From: Peptococcaceae bacterium
GTDB lineage: Bacteria > Bacillota > Desulfotomaculia > Desulfotomaculales > Desulfocucumaceae
Direction of reading: 5' to 3'
DNA length: 10,561 nucleotides
Assembly (NCBI GenBank): GCA_013336365.1
Contig: JAAXTT010000041.1
Location: 1 to 10,561, forward strand
Numbering within the stretch: position 1 is the first letter of the stretch; each line of letters opens with the position of its first letter. A program made the position numbers and the translations under genes. Below are positions 1 through 7,814 of the stretch, in pieces. The notes below the pieces were generated by a model. It was not told the DNA's origin and made no database searches. It worked only from the letters and a program-made list of their open reading frames with translations.

Positions 1-468
1 AATTTGCTGGTTCTCTATTCTATGACCAAATTTTTTGGTTTTCCGGGGTTAAGACTGGGGGCTGTGGTAGCCTCTCGGGATATTATCAATCGAATGAGAA
101 ATAGAAGGGATCCCTGGGGTATCAATACTTTGGCCATATCAGCAGGTGAGGAAGCTATAAAAGATAAGGTCCACATAAAGGCAACCATCATTGAGACGGA
201 GAAAGAGAAGGGATATCTTTTTTCTGAATTAGGGAAGATTAATGGATTTAAACCATATCATTCCGAGGCCAATTTTTTGCTGGTGGACATAAGGGAAACA
301 GGTATTGCATCTTGGGACCTGGCAGAAAAGCTGGCAAAAAAGGGAATATTAATCAGAGATTGTGCTAATTTTATCGGACTGGAACAGGGCTATATCCGGT
401 TGGCAATCAGAACCAGAGAAGATAATGATATTTTGCTGAGGGAGCTTAAGCAGGCGAAAGAGTTATAG
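1..468 (+). CDS. cobD: Threonine-phosphate decarboxylase-like aminotransferase (CobD family), 3' part only
   Basis: This is the C-terminal 155 residues of a PLP-dependent class I/II aminotransferase; the 5' end lies outside the window. The fragment opens about ten residues before the Schiff-base lysine in SMTKFFGFPGLRLG (Lys10 of the fragment). The following DPWGINTLAISAGEEA stretch and the late GILIRDCANFIGLEQGYIRL block resemble CobD more than HisC. From the position of this lysine the full protein would be about 360 residues, the usual CobD length. CobD decarboxylates L-threonine O-3-phosphate to (R)-1-aminopropan-2-ol phosphate, the linker between the corrin ring and the nucleotide loop of cobalamin. 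No other cobalamin gene is in view, so the pathway link rests on family resemblance; histidinol-phosphate aminotransferase is the main alternative. The gene ends with TAG and is followed by a promoter for the next gene. Confidence 0.8.
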   Translation, partial: NLLVLYSMTKFFGFPGLRLGAVVASRDIINRMRNRRDPWGINTLAISAGEEAIKDKVHIKATIIETEKEKGYLFSELGKINGFKPYHSEANFLLVDIRETGIASWDLAEKLAKKGILIRDCANFIGLEQGYIRLAIRTREDNDILLRELKQAKEL

Positions 469-506
469 AATTATTAATTTTACAGTTTATTTAATTCCTT
501 CTTCTT

Positions 507-536
507 TTGTCAGTTTTCAAGTGATATATTTATAAG
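507..536 (+). promoter_or_regulatory. Probable sigma-A promoter upstream of nth
   Basis: TTGTCA (507-512, five of six matches to the -35 consensus) is followed after 18 bases by TATAAG (531-536, five of six matches to the -10 consensus). Transcription would begin near 543, about 35 bases before the nth start. The promoter is the best candidate to drive the nth-trmL-moxR-VWA-dnaE run. The heptamer TTTGTCA (506-512) and its inverted copy TGACAAA (538-544) bracket the promoter. This is pattern reading only. Confidence 0.55.
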
Positions 537-578
537 GTGACAAAGAAATAGGAGTATATTTGAATTTAAGGAAAAAAC

Positions 579-1217
579 ATGTCAGATAGGGCAGAAAAAA
601 CACGAATAAAAAGAATTATAAAGCTATTGCTGGAAACGTATCCAAATCCAGTAACTGAACTGGTATACAGTAATAACTTTCAGCTGTTGGTGGCAGTTAT
701 TTTGTCAGCTCAGTGTACAGATAAGCGGGTAAATATAGTAACTGAAAACCTGTTTAAAAGGTACAAAAACCCTCAAGACATGGCGTCTTTGGATTGGGAA
801 GCACTGGCTGAAGAAATTAAGACCTGTGGCCTTTTCCGGAGTAAAAGTAAAAACATTGTGGCAGCCAGCCGTATTTTGATGGAAAAATATAATTCTCAGG
901 TTCCCCAAAGCAGAGCCGAGCTGGAATCCTTGCCCGGTGTTGGCAGGAAAACTGCTAATGTAGTACTTAATGTTGCCTTTAATAAACAGGTCATGCCGGT
1001 TGATACTCATGTTTTTAGAGTTTCCCGCAGAGCTGGTTTTTCTAAAGGGACCACGCCTAGGGCAGTTGAGGAAGACTTGATGAGAATAATTCCATTAAAA
1101 TTAACCGGAGCAATTCATCATTGTCTGATTCTGCATGGTCGACAAATATGTAAAGCCAGAAGGCCGCAATGTGAAGAGTGCAGATTATCTCATCTTTGTC
1201 CTCGTTTTGGAATATAA
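579..1217 (+). CDS. nth: Endonuclease III (DNA glycosylase/AP lyase)
   Basis: Base-excision repair enzyme that removes oxidised pyrimidines and cleaves the resulting abasic site by beta-elimination. The 212-residue length is typical. The order of motifs is complete: SAQCTDKRVN near residue 43, the helix-hairpin-helix LPGVGRKTANVVL at 118-130 containing the catalytic lysine (Lys124), the catalytic aspartate in VDTHVFRVSRR (Asp142), and a C-terminal [4Fe-4S] loop with Cys191, Cys198, Cys201 and Cys207 in the canonical C-X6-C-X2-C-X5-C spacing. The ATG at 579 is preceded by AAGGA at 568-572, six bases away. It is the first gene of a same-strand run ending with dnaE; trmL follows after about 47 bases. 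Confidence 0.97.
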   Translation: MSDRAEKTRIKRIIKLLLETYPNPVTELVYSNNFQLLVAVILSAQCTDKRVNIVTENLFKRYKNPQDMASLDWEALAEEIKTCGLFRSKSKNIVAASRILMEKYNSQVPQSRAELESLPGVGRKTANVVLNVAFNKQVMPVDTHVFRVSRRAGFSKGTTPRAVEEDLMRIIPLKLTGAIHHCLILHGRQICKARRPQCEECRLSHLCPRFGI

Positions 1218-1251
1218 TGGTTGCTTAAGTTCTATCGAATTGGACAGTATT

Positions 1252-1258
1252 GGTGGTG
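1252..1258 (+). promoter_or_regulatory. Shine-Dalgarno-like GGTGGTG deciding the trmL start
   Basis: GGTGGTG at 1252-1258 lies six bases before TTG 1265, whereas no purine-rich site lies at proper distance before TTG 1250. Together with the family-typical first residues MRIVLFEP this supports initiation at 1265. The match to the anti-Shine-Dalgarno is imperfect, so 1250 remains possible. Confidence 0.45.
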
Positions 1259-1264
1259 TTTTTT

Positions 1265-1723
1265 TTGCGCATAGTTCTTTTTGAACCAGAAATACCGGCA
1301 AATACAGGAAATATTGTCAGAACCTGTGCAGTAACAGGTGCAGAGCTGCATCTGATAGAACCCCTTGGATTTTCGATTGATGACAAGCATCTGAAAAGGG
1401 CAGGTCTGGATTATTGGGATCAGCTGGATATCTTTGTTTACCCGGACTTTTTTACTTTCCAAAGCCGATATCCAAAGGCAGGATTTTTATTTTTCTCAAC
1501 CAAGGGTAAGGAAATTTATACTAAGGCAAATTATACAAAGAATGATTTTCTCGTCTTTGGCAAAGAAACCGCTGGACTTCCTGACTATATAACTCAAGGC
1601 AGGGAGGATTCTATCTTTAGAATTCCAATGGTTTCTGACTGCAGGTCGATGAATCTTTCAAATTCAGTAGCAGTGGTATTGTATGAGGCTTTGAGACAGG
1701 GAGATTTTTCTGGTATGAGCTGA
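1265..1723 (+). CDS. trmL: tRNA (cytidine/uridine-34 2'-O)-methyltransferase, SPOUT family
   Basis: Methylates the ribose of the wobble nucleotide (position 34) of certain leucine tRNAs using S-adenosylmethionine; family members act as dimers with a trefoil-knot SPOUT fold. Three family signatures are present: FEPEIPANTGNIVRTC (residues 6-21), FGKETAGLP (98-106), and the knot motif IPMVSDCRSMNLSNSVAVVL (120-139). The reading frame stays open upstream, with possible starts at TTG 1250, GTG 1253 and GTG 1256. I prefer TTG 1265 because it gives the family-typical start MRIVLFEPEIP and has a GGTGGTG Shine-Dalgarno-like run six bases upstream. The product is 152 residues, close to the usual 150-160. 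It sits between nth and the MoxR/VWA pair in the same orientation. Confidence 0.94.
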   Translation: MRIVLFEPEIPANTGNIVRTCAVTGAELHLIEPLGFSIDDKHLKRAGLDYWDQLDIFVYPDFFTFQSRYPKAGFLFFSTKGKEIYTKANYTKNDFLVFGKETAGLPDYITQGREDSIFRIPMVSDCRSMNLSNSVAVVLYEALRQGDFSGMS

Positions 1724-1787
1724 TTTTTGTGAATCCGGCTTGATATATAACGGGGCTTGATTACTATAGCAGGGAGTTGTAAATAAT

Positions 1788-2672
1788 ATGGATTTCAACC
1801 TTGATGAGCTTAAAGACCTTATGGAAAAAGAAGGCTATATAAGTGAAGAGGAACTGGCGGTAACTGTATTCCTTGCCCTTGCCCTAAAAAAACCTTTGCT
1901 GGTGGAGGGTGCTCCAGGAGTCGGTAAAACGGAAATTGCCAAAGTGCTGGGCAGAGTTTTCAATACAGAGGTTATAAGACTTCAGTGTTATGAGGGTTTG
2001 GATGAAAACAAGGCTCTTTACGAATGGAATTATCAGAAACAGCTGTTGAAAATTCAAATTTTGAAGGATCATTGTTCTCAAAGTGAAATTGAAAAGGATC
2101 TTTTTGCAGAAGAATATCTTTTGGAGAGACCTCTTCTGCAGGCCATAAGAAGTGATCATAGGGTTGTTTTGCTTATCGATGAGGTGGACAAGGTTGATGA
2201 ACCCTTTGAGGCATTCCTCTTCGAGCTGTTGTCTGATTTTCAGATATCTGTGCCTGAGCTGGGAACCTTGGCTGCCAAACACATTCCCATTGTAATATTA
2301 ACCAGTAATGGAGACCGGGAACTGTCTGATGGATTAAGAAGGCGCTGTGTATATTTATATATTGATTACCCAAGCATAGAAAAGGAAGTAAAAATACTGC
2401 AAATGAAGGTTCCTGAAGCTGGGGAGAATTTAAACAGACAGATTGCCGCAGTTGTTAATTATATAAGGACAAACTATGATTTGCGCAAGCACCCTTCAAT
2501 AGCTGAGTCTATTGATTGGGCCAGAGCGCTGGTAGCCCTTAATGCCAGCAGTATAGATAGCAGCAATTTTTCCAAAACAGTCAATTTGCTACTGAAAAAT
2601 AGGGATGATACTCTCCAGATAACTGATTTGGCGGCTATAGAAAAAATTCTTGACAATGCAGATACAGAGTAG
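1788..2672 (+). CDS. MoxR-family AAA+ ATPase (CoxD-like)
   Basis: A single-domain AAA+ ATPase of 294 residues. Walker A is GAPGVGKT (41-48), Walker B is VVLLIDEVDK with Asp131 and Glu132, the sensor-1 asparagine lies in LTSNGDREL (Asn174), and arginine-finger candidates are in GLRRRC (184-186). MoxR ATPases act as chaperones that help mature or insert cofactors into client enzymes, usually with a von Willebrand A partner. CoxD, from carbon monoxide dehydrogenase gene clusters, is the closest functional model I can name. The VWA partner follows 16 bases downstream, which fits that model. The ATG at 1788 has AGGGAG at 1771-1776, a rather long 11 bases upstream. No dehydrogenase or other client gene lies in the window, so the substrate is unknown. 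Confidence 0.9.
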   Translation: MDFNLDELKDLMEKEGYISEEELAVTVFLALALKKPLLVEGAPGVGKTEIAKVLGRVFNTEVIRLQCYEGLDENKALYEWNYQKQLLKIQILKDHCSQSEIEKDLFAEEYLLERPLLQAIRSDHRVVLLIDEVDKVDEPFEAFLFELLSDFQISVPELGTLAAKHIPIVILTSNGDRELSDGLRRRCVYLYIDYPSIEKEVKILQMKVPEAGENLNRQIAAVVNYIRTNYDLRKHPSIAESIDWARALVALNASSIDSSNFSKTVNLLLKNRDDTLQITDLAAIEKILDNADTE

Positions 2673-2688
2673 GACAGGATAACAGTAA

Positions 2689-4137
2689 ATGCTGGTCTTG
2701 GGGGATTCTATGAATCAGGAAGAAATAGCTGATGTGGTTGATTGTGTCGGAGTGATTGGCTTAGATACAATTGAGTACAATATCTCCAGATTTGTTCAAA
2801 TATTAAGGCATTTAGGGGTAAGAGTCAGCCTTTCTGAAACAGTTGACGGGATGAATGCACTGGGCTTGGTTGATTTATTGGATAAAAAACAGGTCAAAGG
2901 GGTTCTCAAATCCTGTCTGGTTAAGAATCGCAAGGACGCAGGTCTTTTTGACCATGCCTTTAATCTTTTCTTTGTAACTCCAGAGGTAAAAGCAAGCAGA
3001 AGGAAAAAAATGATGGAGGAAGAGGCGGAAAGAAATAGGCAGCTTGACTCGGCTGAACAGGAATTGAAAGAGGTTGTAGAGGGTAACAATCTATTTGAAC
3101 AGATGTCCCTTTCCGACCGGCATTTGGAGACCTATTCTGCTTTGCCTGATAAGGCAAAGGAACGAATTAAGGATATTTTGGAACAAATGACCGCTAACCC
3201 TATAAATAATCCGGGAGAGCTAATAAACAGGGTTTTGCAGTCATCCTTAAATTACTGGCGCCATTATATGATGCAAAATAATGTTGGCCAAGTAGAGCTT
3301 GGTCCGGAAATTGAGGCGAGCTTTACCGGGGACCCGGAACTGGATGAGGTTATCCAGGAAGTGGCAGCCCAGTTTTATCACAACCCGGGAGATCAAATAC
3401 TTCATAAGGATTTGGCAGCACTGAACGACAGTGATATTCCCAAAATGATTTCTCTGATCAATCACTTATCTGCTCAACTATCCAGGAGCATCAGCAGAAG
3501 ATATACATACAGTCACAGAGCTTTGACCGTAGATATCAGAAAAACTGTAAGACGAAATGTGAAGTATGGAGGCATACCCATTGAGCTTTGCTATCGTTCA
3601 AAAAGACGGCAAAGACCACGCTTCCTTTTGATATGCGATGTTTCCGGCTCAATGGCACCTTATGCACGGTTTGTTCTGCAGTTTATTTATGGATTGAATA
3701 ATTCTCTTGGGGGAATAGAAAGCTTTATCTTTTCTGAAAATATAGAAAGGATTACCGATTTCTTTTATCAAAATCGGGTTTTCTCCCGCAGTATGACTGA
3801 GATAATCAATCAAAGCAATCAGTGGGGCAAGTCTACTGATTTTTATACCTCTCTTAAGACCTTTAAGGATTTATACAGTAAAAAATTAACTCCCGATACA
3901 ATTTTATTTATAGTAAGCGATGGCAGGACAGTCGATTCAGAGGCAGCAGCAAAATTACTTCGGGAATTAAAGTTAAAGTCCTCAAATATAGTTTGGCTGA
4001 ATCCACTGCCCGAAAAGGATTGGAGCGGAAAACCCCAGATAAGACAATTCAGCAGTATTGTAAGAATGTATCAGTGCAATACTATTTGGCATTTGGAGAA
4101 GATATTTAACCATCATGTTCTCAATAAGATTAAATAA
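2689..4137 (+). CDS. VWA-domain protein, CoxE-like, partner of the MoxR ATPase
   Basis: A 482-residue soluble protein with no signal peptide or membrane segment. The N-terminal two thirds are helical and unassigned, with a charged coiled-coil-like stretch rich in Lys, Arg and Glu around residues 101-134. The C-terminal third is a von Willebrand A domain with a complete metal-ion-dependent adhesion site: DVSGS (Asp317, Ser319, Ser321), Thr383 in GKSTDFYTS, and Asp411 in IVSDGRT. The architecture matches CoxE-type proteins, which work with MoxR/CoxD ATPases in maturing metalloenzymes or remodelling other complexes. Two in-frame ATG starts are plausible: 2689 (AGGA at 2676-2679) and 2710 (GGGG just upstream); the latter would remove seven residues. 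dnaE begins 31 bases downstream. The client is unknown. Confidence 0.88.
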   Translation: MLVLGDSMNQEEIADVVDCVGVIGLDTIEYNISRFVQILRHLGVRVSLSETVDGMNALGLVDLLDKKQVKGVLKSCLVKNRKDAGLFDHAFNLFFVTPEVKASRRKKMMEEEAERNRQLDSAEQELKEVVEGNNLFEQMSLSDRHLETYSALPDKAKERIKDILEQMTANPINNPGELINRVLQSSLNYWRHYMMQNNVGQVELGPEIEASFTGDPELDEVIQEVAAQFYHNPGDQILHKDLAALNDSDIPKMISLINHLSAQLSRSISRRYTYSHRALTVDIRKTVRRNVKYGGIPIELCYRSKRRQRPRFLLICDVSGSMAPYARFVLQFIYGLNNSLGGIESFIFSENIERITDFFYQNRVFSRSMTEIINQSNQWGKSTDFYTSLKTFKDLYSKKLTPDTILFIVSDGRTVDSEAAAKLLRELKLKSSNIVWLNPLPEKDWSGKPQIRQFSSIVRMYQCNTIWHLEKIFNHHVLNKIK

Positions 4138-4168
4138 TAATAAGGCTTTTTGAAAGAGGTAAGGGACA

Positions 4169-7100
4169 TTGTCTTTTGTTCATTTGCATGTGCACACAGA
4201 GTATAGTCTTTTGGATGGAGCATCCAGAATTAAACAGGTGGTAGAAAGAGCCGCTGAATTAGGCATGAAGTCTTTAGCGATAACAGATCATGGTTCAATG
4301 TTTGGTATTGTAGATTTTTATAAGGCCTGTAAAAAGGCCGGAATCAAGCCCATTTTGGGATGCGAGGTATATGTGGCACCGCGAACCAGAAATGACAGGG
4401 TGCATAAAATTGATGATGTTCTTTATCATTTAGTTTTGCTGGCAGAAAATGATGAGGGCTATAGAAATTTGTTGCAGCTTGTTTCAATTGCCTATACTGA
4501 GGGATTTTATTATAAGCCCAGAATTGACAAGGAACTTCTGAATAAGTACAGCAAGGGACTTATAGCCCTTTCCGGTTGTATCGGCGGAGAGGTTGTAAGG
4601 AAAATACTTGCAGGTCAAAGGGATAGAGCGGTAAAAGCTGCCTTGGAATATCAGGATATCTTTGGCAAGGGAAATTATTATTTAGAGCTGCAGGACCATG
4701 GTTTTGCCGAGCAGACGACATCCAATGCCGAATTAATATCTATCAGCAGGGAAACAGGGATTCCTTTGGTAGCGACCAATGATGTGCATTATGTAGATAA
4801 AGCGCATTTCGAGATGCAGGACGTACTTTTGTGCATCCAAACCGGTAAAACGGTAGATGACCCTAATAGGATGAAATTTTCCTCCCAAGAGCTATATCTT
4901 AAAAGCAGGGAGGAAATGGAACTGATTTTTGGTGAATATCAAGAGGCTTTGGATGTCACTCAGGAAATAGCTGACAGATGCAATGTGAGCCTGGCTTTTG
5001 GTCAGATGCATCTCCCCTTGTATGATGTTCCCCAGGGGGAAACTGTAAACAGCTATCTTAAAAAATTGTGTTTGGAAGGCATTAATAGACGATATGAGGA
5101 AATCACCGGGGAAATTACCGACAGGCTTGAATTTGAGCTTGGGGTAATTGAAGAAATGGATTATTCGGGATATTTTCTCATTGTTTGGGATATGATTCAT
5201 TTTGCCAGAGAGAATGGAATTCCGGTAGGTCCCGGACGGGGTTCCGCAGCCGGAAGCATAGTAGCTTACAGCCTGGGAATAACCAATATAGACCCTCTTA
5301 AATATGATCTCCTTTTTGAAAGATTTTTAAACCCTGAAAGAGTATCCATGCCTGATATTGACATAGATTTTTGTTATGAACGGCGTGGAGAGGTAATCAA
5401 CTATGTAACAGAAAAGTATGGAGAGGACAGGGTGGCACAGATAGCAACCTTCGGTACTATGGCTGCAAAGGCCGCCATCCGGGACGTGGGCAGAGTGCTG
5501 AATATTCCCTATAGTGAGGTTGATCGGGTAGCCAAGCTGGTTCCGATGGAGCTGCAAATAACCATAAAAAAAGCACTTAAGGAAACCCAGGAGTTAAGTG
5601 ATCTGTACGAGCAAAATCAGCAGATTCGGAAGCTTATTGATATGGCAGCCTTGCTGGAAGGAATGCCAAGACATGCCTCTACCCATGCAGCCGGAGTTGT
5701 TATAACCAAGGAGCCACTTACCCATTATCTTCCTTTGTATAAGACCACGGATGGCCCCTTAACCACCCAGTTTGCCAAGGATCAGGTCGAGGAACTGGGT
5801 CTTTTGAAAATGGATTTATTGGGTCTTAGGACTCTTACTGTGATAGCTGATGCTGTGAATATGATAAAAGAAAGCCGTGCCATAGAGCTTGACATTGATA
5901 AGATCCCTTTGGATGACGAAAAAACCTATGAATTACTGAGTCGCGGAGAGGGAACAGGAGTTTTTCAGCTGGAGAGCAGTGGGATGAAGGCTATTCTCAA
6001 GGATCTCAAACCAGGGTTGTTTGAGGATATTATTGCCCTTGTTGCATTATATCGTCCCGGACCATTGGGAAGTGGTATGGTTAATGACTTCATCGATAAT
6101 AAACATGGCAAAAAAGTGGTAACCTACCTTGATCCCAAGCTGGAACCAATTCTTAAGGACACCTACGGAGTTATTCTTTACCAAGAGCAGGTTATGAGAA
6201 TTGCCTCCGACCTTGCCGGGTTTTCTTTAGGCCAAGCTGATACTTTACGTAGGGCCATGGGCAAGAAAAAGCCAGAAATAATAGCAAATCTTCGTAGTCG
6301 CTTTGTAGATGGAGCGATGGCAAATGGGATAAGCACCCAGGTCGGAGAGCAGATTTTTGATCTTATGGAGTATTTCGCCGGTTATGGCTTTAATAAAAGC
6401 CATTCTGCGGCTTATGCAGCAGTTGCTTATCAAACTGCGTTTCTTAAAGCTAATTATCCGGTGGAGTTTATGACAGCATTGCTGACCTCCATTAGGGATA
6501 ATACAGATAAGGTGGCATTGTACATAGAAGAGTGTCGCCGTATGTGTATTGAGGTTTTACCACCGGATGTAAATAAAAGTATGGAGAATTTTTCTGTAGT
6601 TGGGGGCAGCATAAGATTTGGTTTGGCAGCTATAAAAAATATGGGTTTGGCTGCTGTGGAAACAATTATAAGGGCAAGAGAAAAGGAAAATGATTTCAAA
6701 AATTTTGCTGATTTTTGCGGTAGACTTGATACAAGAGTAATAAATAGAAGGGTTATGGAAAATTTAATCAAGTCAGGAGCATTAATTTCTTTAGGTAACA
6801 ACCGGGCTCAGCTGATGGTTGCCCTTGATTCCGGTTTAAATTTAGCACAGCAGACTCAAAAGGAACAAGCCAATGGTCAAATTTCCCTATTGGAAATCTG
6901 GGGTGATGAGGTAAGGCAGGATGTAAGTATTAATATGCCAGATATTTCAGAGTATCCAGACAGTGATCTTCTGGTAATGGAAAAGGAAGCCATAGGCTTT
7001 TATCTTACCGGGCATCCTTTAATGGACTACCGTTGCACTTTGATTGAGATGGGCGCTATAACTGTTGCAGAAATAAAGGAACTGGAGCAGGAAAGCCAAG

Positions 7101-7573
7101 TTGTCTGTGGTGGGATGATTACCTTTATCAAGAGAATAACTACAAAAAAGGGTGCCCAGATGGCATTTATAACCATGGAGGATCTTACCGGAAATATTGA
7201 GGTGGTATTTTTCCCCAGAGCATATAAGCAGTATCAGGAATATCTAATCAGCGATGCCGTTGTACTGATTAGAGGGAAGGCATCAAATTCAGGGGAGAGT
7301 GCTAAGATATTTGTTGATGAGGTTCAAACCATTATCAAAAAAAACGGGGGGGAGCTTTATTTAAGGGTGGATGAGGTATCACCACTGGTAATAGATAAAA
7401 TCAAGCTACTGCTCAAAACCTACCCGGGCAGATCCAAGGTCTACTTATATTTTGAAAAACAAAAAAAATTAACCATGATTTCTGAGGATAATTGGGTTGA
7501 TCTTTCCGATTCTTTAATTGCCGAGATGAGAGGCTTGTTAGGGAAAAAGAATATCAGAATCAAATCTACTTAA
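4169..7573 (+). CDS. dnaE: DNA polymerase III alpha subunit, DnaE type
   Basis: Replicative C-family DNA polymerase of 1134 residues. The N-terminal PHP domain begins HLHVHTEYSLLDG and keeps the metal-ligand motifs HxH (7 and 9), TDHG (Asp40, His41), GCEVYV (Glu66), ELQDHG and NDVHY. The polymerase domain has the GPGRGSAAGS loop (354-363) and catalytic aspartates in PDIDIDF (Asp396, Asp398) and KMDLLGLRTL (Asp549). Later come the helix-hairpin-helix region, a candidate beta-clamp-binding motif QISLL at 904-908, and an OB-fold from about 980 to 1050. The start is TTG 4169, supported by AGAGG (4155-4159) and AAGGG (4161-4165) and by the family-typical first residues. The last 8 bp overlap the tail of a convergent small gene. 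An A8-C-G7 tract lies at 7337-7352. Confidence 0.97.
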   Translation: MSFVHLHVHTEYSLLDGASRIKQVVERAAELGMKSLAITDHGSMFGIVDFYKACKKAGIKPILGCEVYVAPRTRNDRVHKIDDVLYHLVLLAENDEGYRNLLQLVSIAYTEGFYYKPRIDKELLNKYSKGLIALSGCIGGEVVRKILAGQRDRAVKAALEYQDIFGKGNYYLELQDHGFAEQTTSNAELISISRETGIPLVATNDVHYVDKAHFEMQDVLLCIQTGKTVDDPNRMKFSSQELYLKSREEMELIFGEYQEALDVTQEIADRCNVSLAFGQMHLPLYDVPQGETVNSYLKKLCLEGINRRYEEITGEITDRLEFELGVIEEMDYSGYFLIVWDMIHFARENGIPVGPGRGSAAGSIVAYSLGITNIDPLKYDLLFERFLNPERVSMPDIDIDFCYERRGEVINYVTEKYGEDRVAQIATFGTMAAKAAIRDVGRVLNIPYSEVDRVAKLVPMELQITIKKALKETQELSDLYEQNQQIRKLIDMAALLEGMPRHASTHAAGVVITKEPLTHYLPLYKTTDGPLTTQFAKDQVEELGLLKMDLLGLRTLTVIADAVNMIKESRAIELDIDKIPLDDEKTYELLSRGEGTGVFQLESSGMKAILKDLKPGLFEDIIALVALYRPGPLGSGMVNDFIDNKHGKKVVTYLDPKLEPILKDTYGVILYQEQVMRIASDLAGFSLGQADTLRRAMGKKKPEIIANLRSRFVDGAMANGISTQVGEQIFDLMEYFAGYGFNKSHSAAYAAVAYQTAFLKANYPVEFMTALLTSIRDNTDKVALYIEECRRMCIEVLPPDVNKSMENFSVVGGSIRFGLAAIKNMGLAAVETIIRAREKENDFKNFADFCGRLDTRVINRRVMENLIKSGALISLGNNRAQLMVALDSGLNLAQQTQKEQANGQISLLEIWGDEVRQDVSINMPDISEYPDSDLLVMEKEAIGFYLTGHPLMDYRCTLIEMGAITVAEIKELEQESQVVCGGMITFIKRITTKKGAQMAFITMEDLTGNIEVVFFPRAYKQYQEYLISDAVVLIRGKASNSGESAKIFVDEVQTIIKKNGGELYLRVDEVSPLVIDKIKLLLKTYPGRSKVYLYFEKQKKLTMISEDNWVDLSDSLIAEMRGLLGKKNIRIKST

Positions 7574-7781
7574 ATTTTTTTAACAGGGATCTCTTTAAAA
7601 CGTTTTTTATTGAGAAAACCTCTGAATATCTAATATAGTAAAGCTTGCAAAACTCATCCACAAATTCTTGATTTGAGGAATCTGGAAAGTCGTTTTTTAC
7701 CATTTGGCATAAATCATCGTCCATAAAATTGAGGATTGCGTTTAAATCATATTCATGATTATTAATACTTACTATTTCCAT
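7566..7781 (-). CDS. Small conserved-looking protein of unknown function, divergent from mtrB
   Basis: A 71-residue protein that I cannot assign with confidence. The start is ATG at 7781, chosen because an AAAGGGAGG Shine-Dalgarno run (7789-7797) lies seven bases upstream and a TATAAT-type -10 box sits at the right distance. An in-frame extension of ten codons upstream would run through that ribosome site and is less likely. The middle is acidic (MDDDLCQMVKNDF, then SNQEFVDEFCKLYY) and the last dozen residues are basic (NVLKRSLLKKFK). There is no signal peptide, membrane segment or zinc-binding CxxC pair; Cys25 and Cys45 stand alone. The MDDD...NQEFxxxFC pattern recalls small uncharacterised proteins I have seen in mobile or plasmid contexts, but this is memory and not a test. 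Its tail overlaps dnaE by 8 bp and its head faces mtrB across a shared promoter region. Confidence 0.75.
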   Translation of the reverse strand: MEIVSINNHEYDLNAILNFMDDDLCQMVKNDFPDSSNQEFVDEFCKLYYIRYSEVFSIKNVLKRSLLKKFK

Positions 7782-7788
7782 TATTTTT

Positions 7789-7797
7789 CCTCCCTTT
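7789..7797 (-). promoter_or_regulatory. Strong Shine-Dalgarno site of the small divergent gene
   Basis: Reading on the - strand, AAAGGGAGG lies seven bases before ATG 7781. It fixes the start of the 71-residue protein and is good evidence that this short frame is translated. Confidence 0.75.
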
Positions 7798-7814
7798 GTT
7801 GTCATAACCAAAAT

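Noticed and set aside
705..1010. Antisense open frames of 60-130 codons opposite nth, moxR, the VWA gene, dnaE and pyk
   Set aside because: They lie fully inside well-supported genes, have no ribosome sites or family signatures, and have the composition expected of reverse-strand shadows.
1740..1767. Promoter TTGATA-N16-TACTAT before the MoxR gene
   Set aside because: The start of transcription would fall inside the presumed ribosome site at 1771-1776, and the -10 box matches only four of six bases. Co-transcription from upstream is simpler.
7589..7620. Bidirectional terminator in the T-rich region after dnaE
   Set aside because: AAAACGTTTT near 7597 is a short palindrome with no loop and no G+C stem, and the region is coding for the convergent small gene.
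7566..7781. The small divergent protein as a homologue of anti-TRAP (RtpA)
   Set aside because: Anti-TRAP is a zinc protein with paired CxxC motifs of DnaJ type. This protein has only two isolated cysteines and different length and composition.
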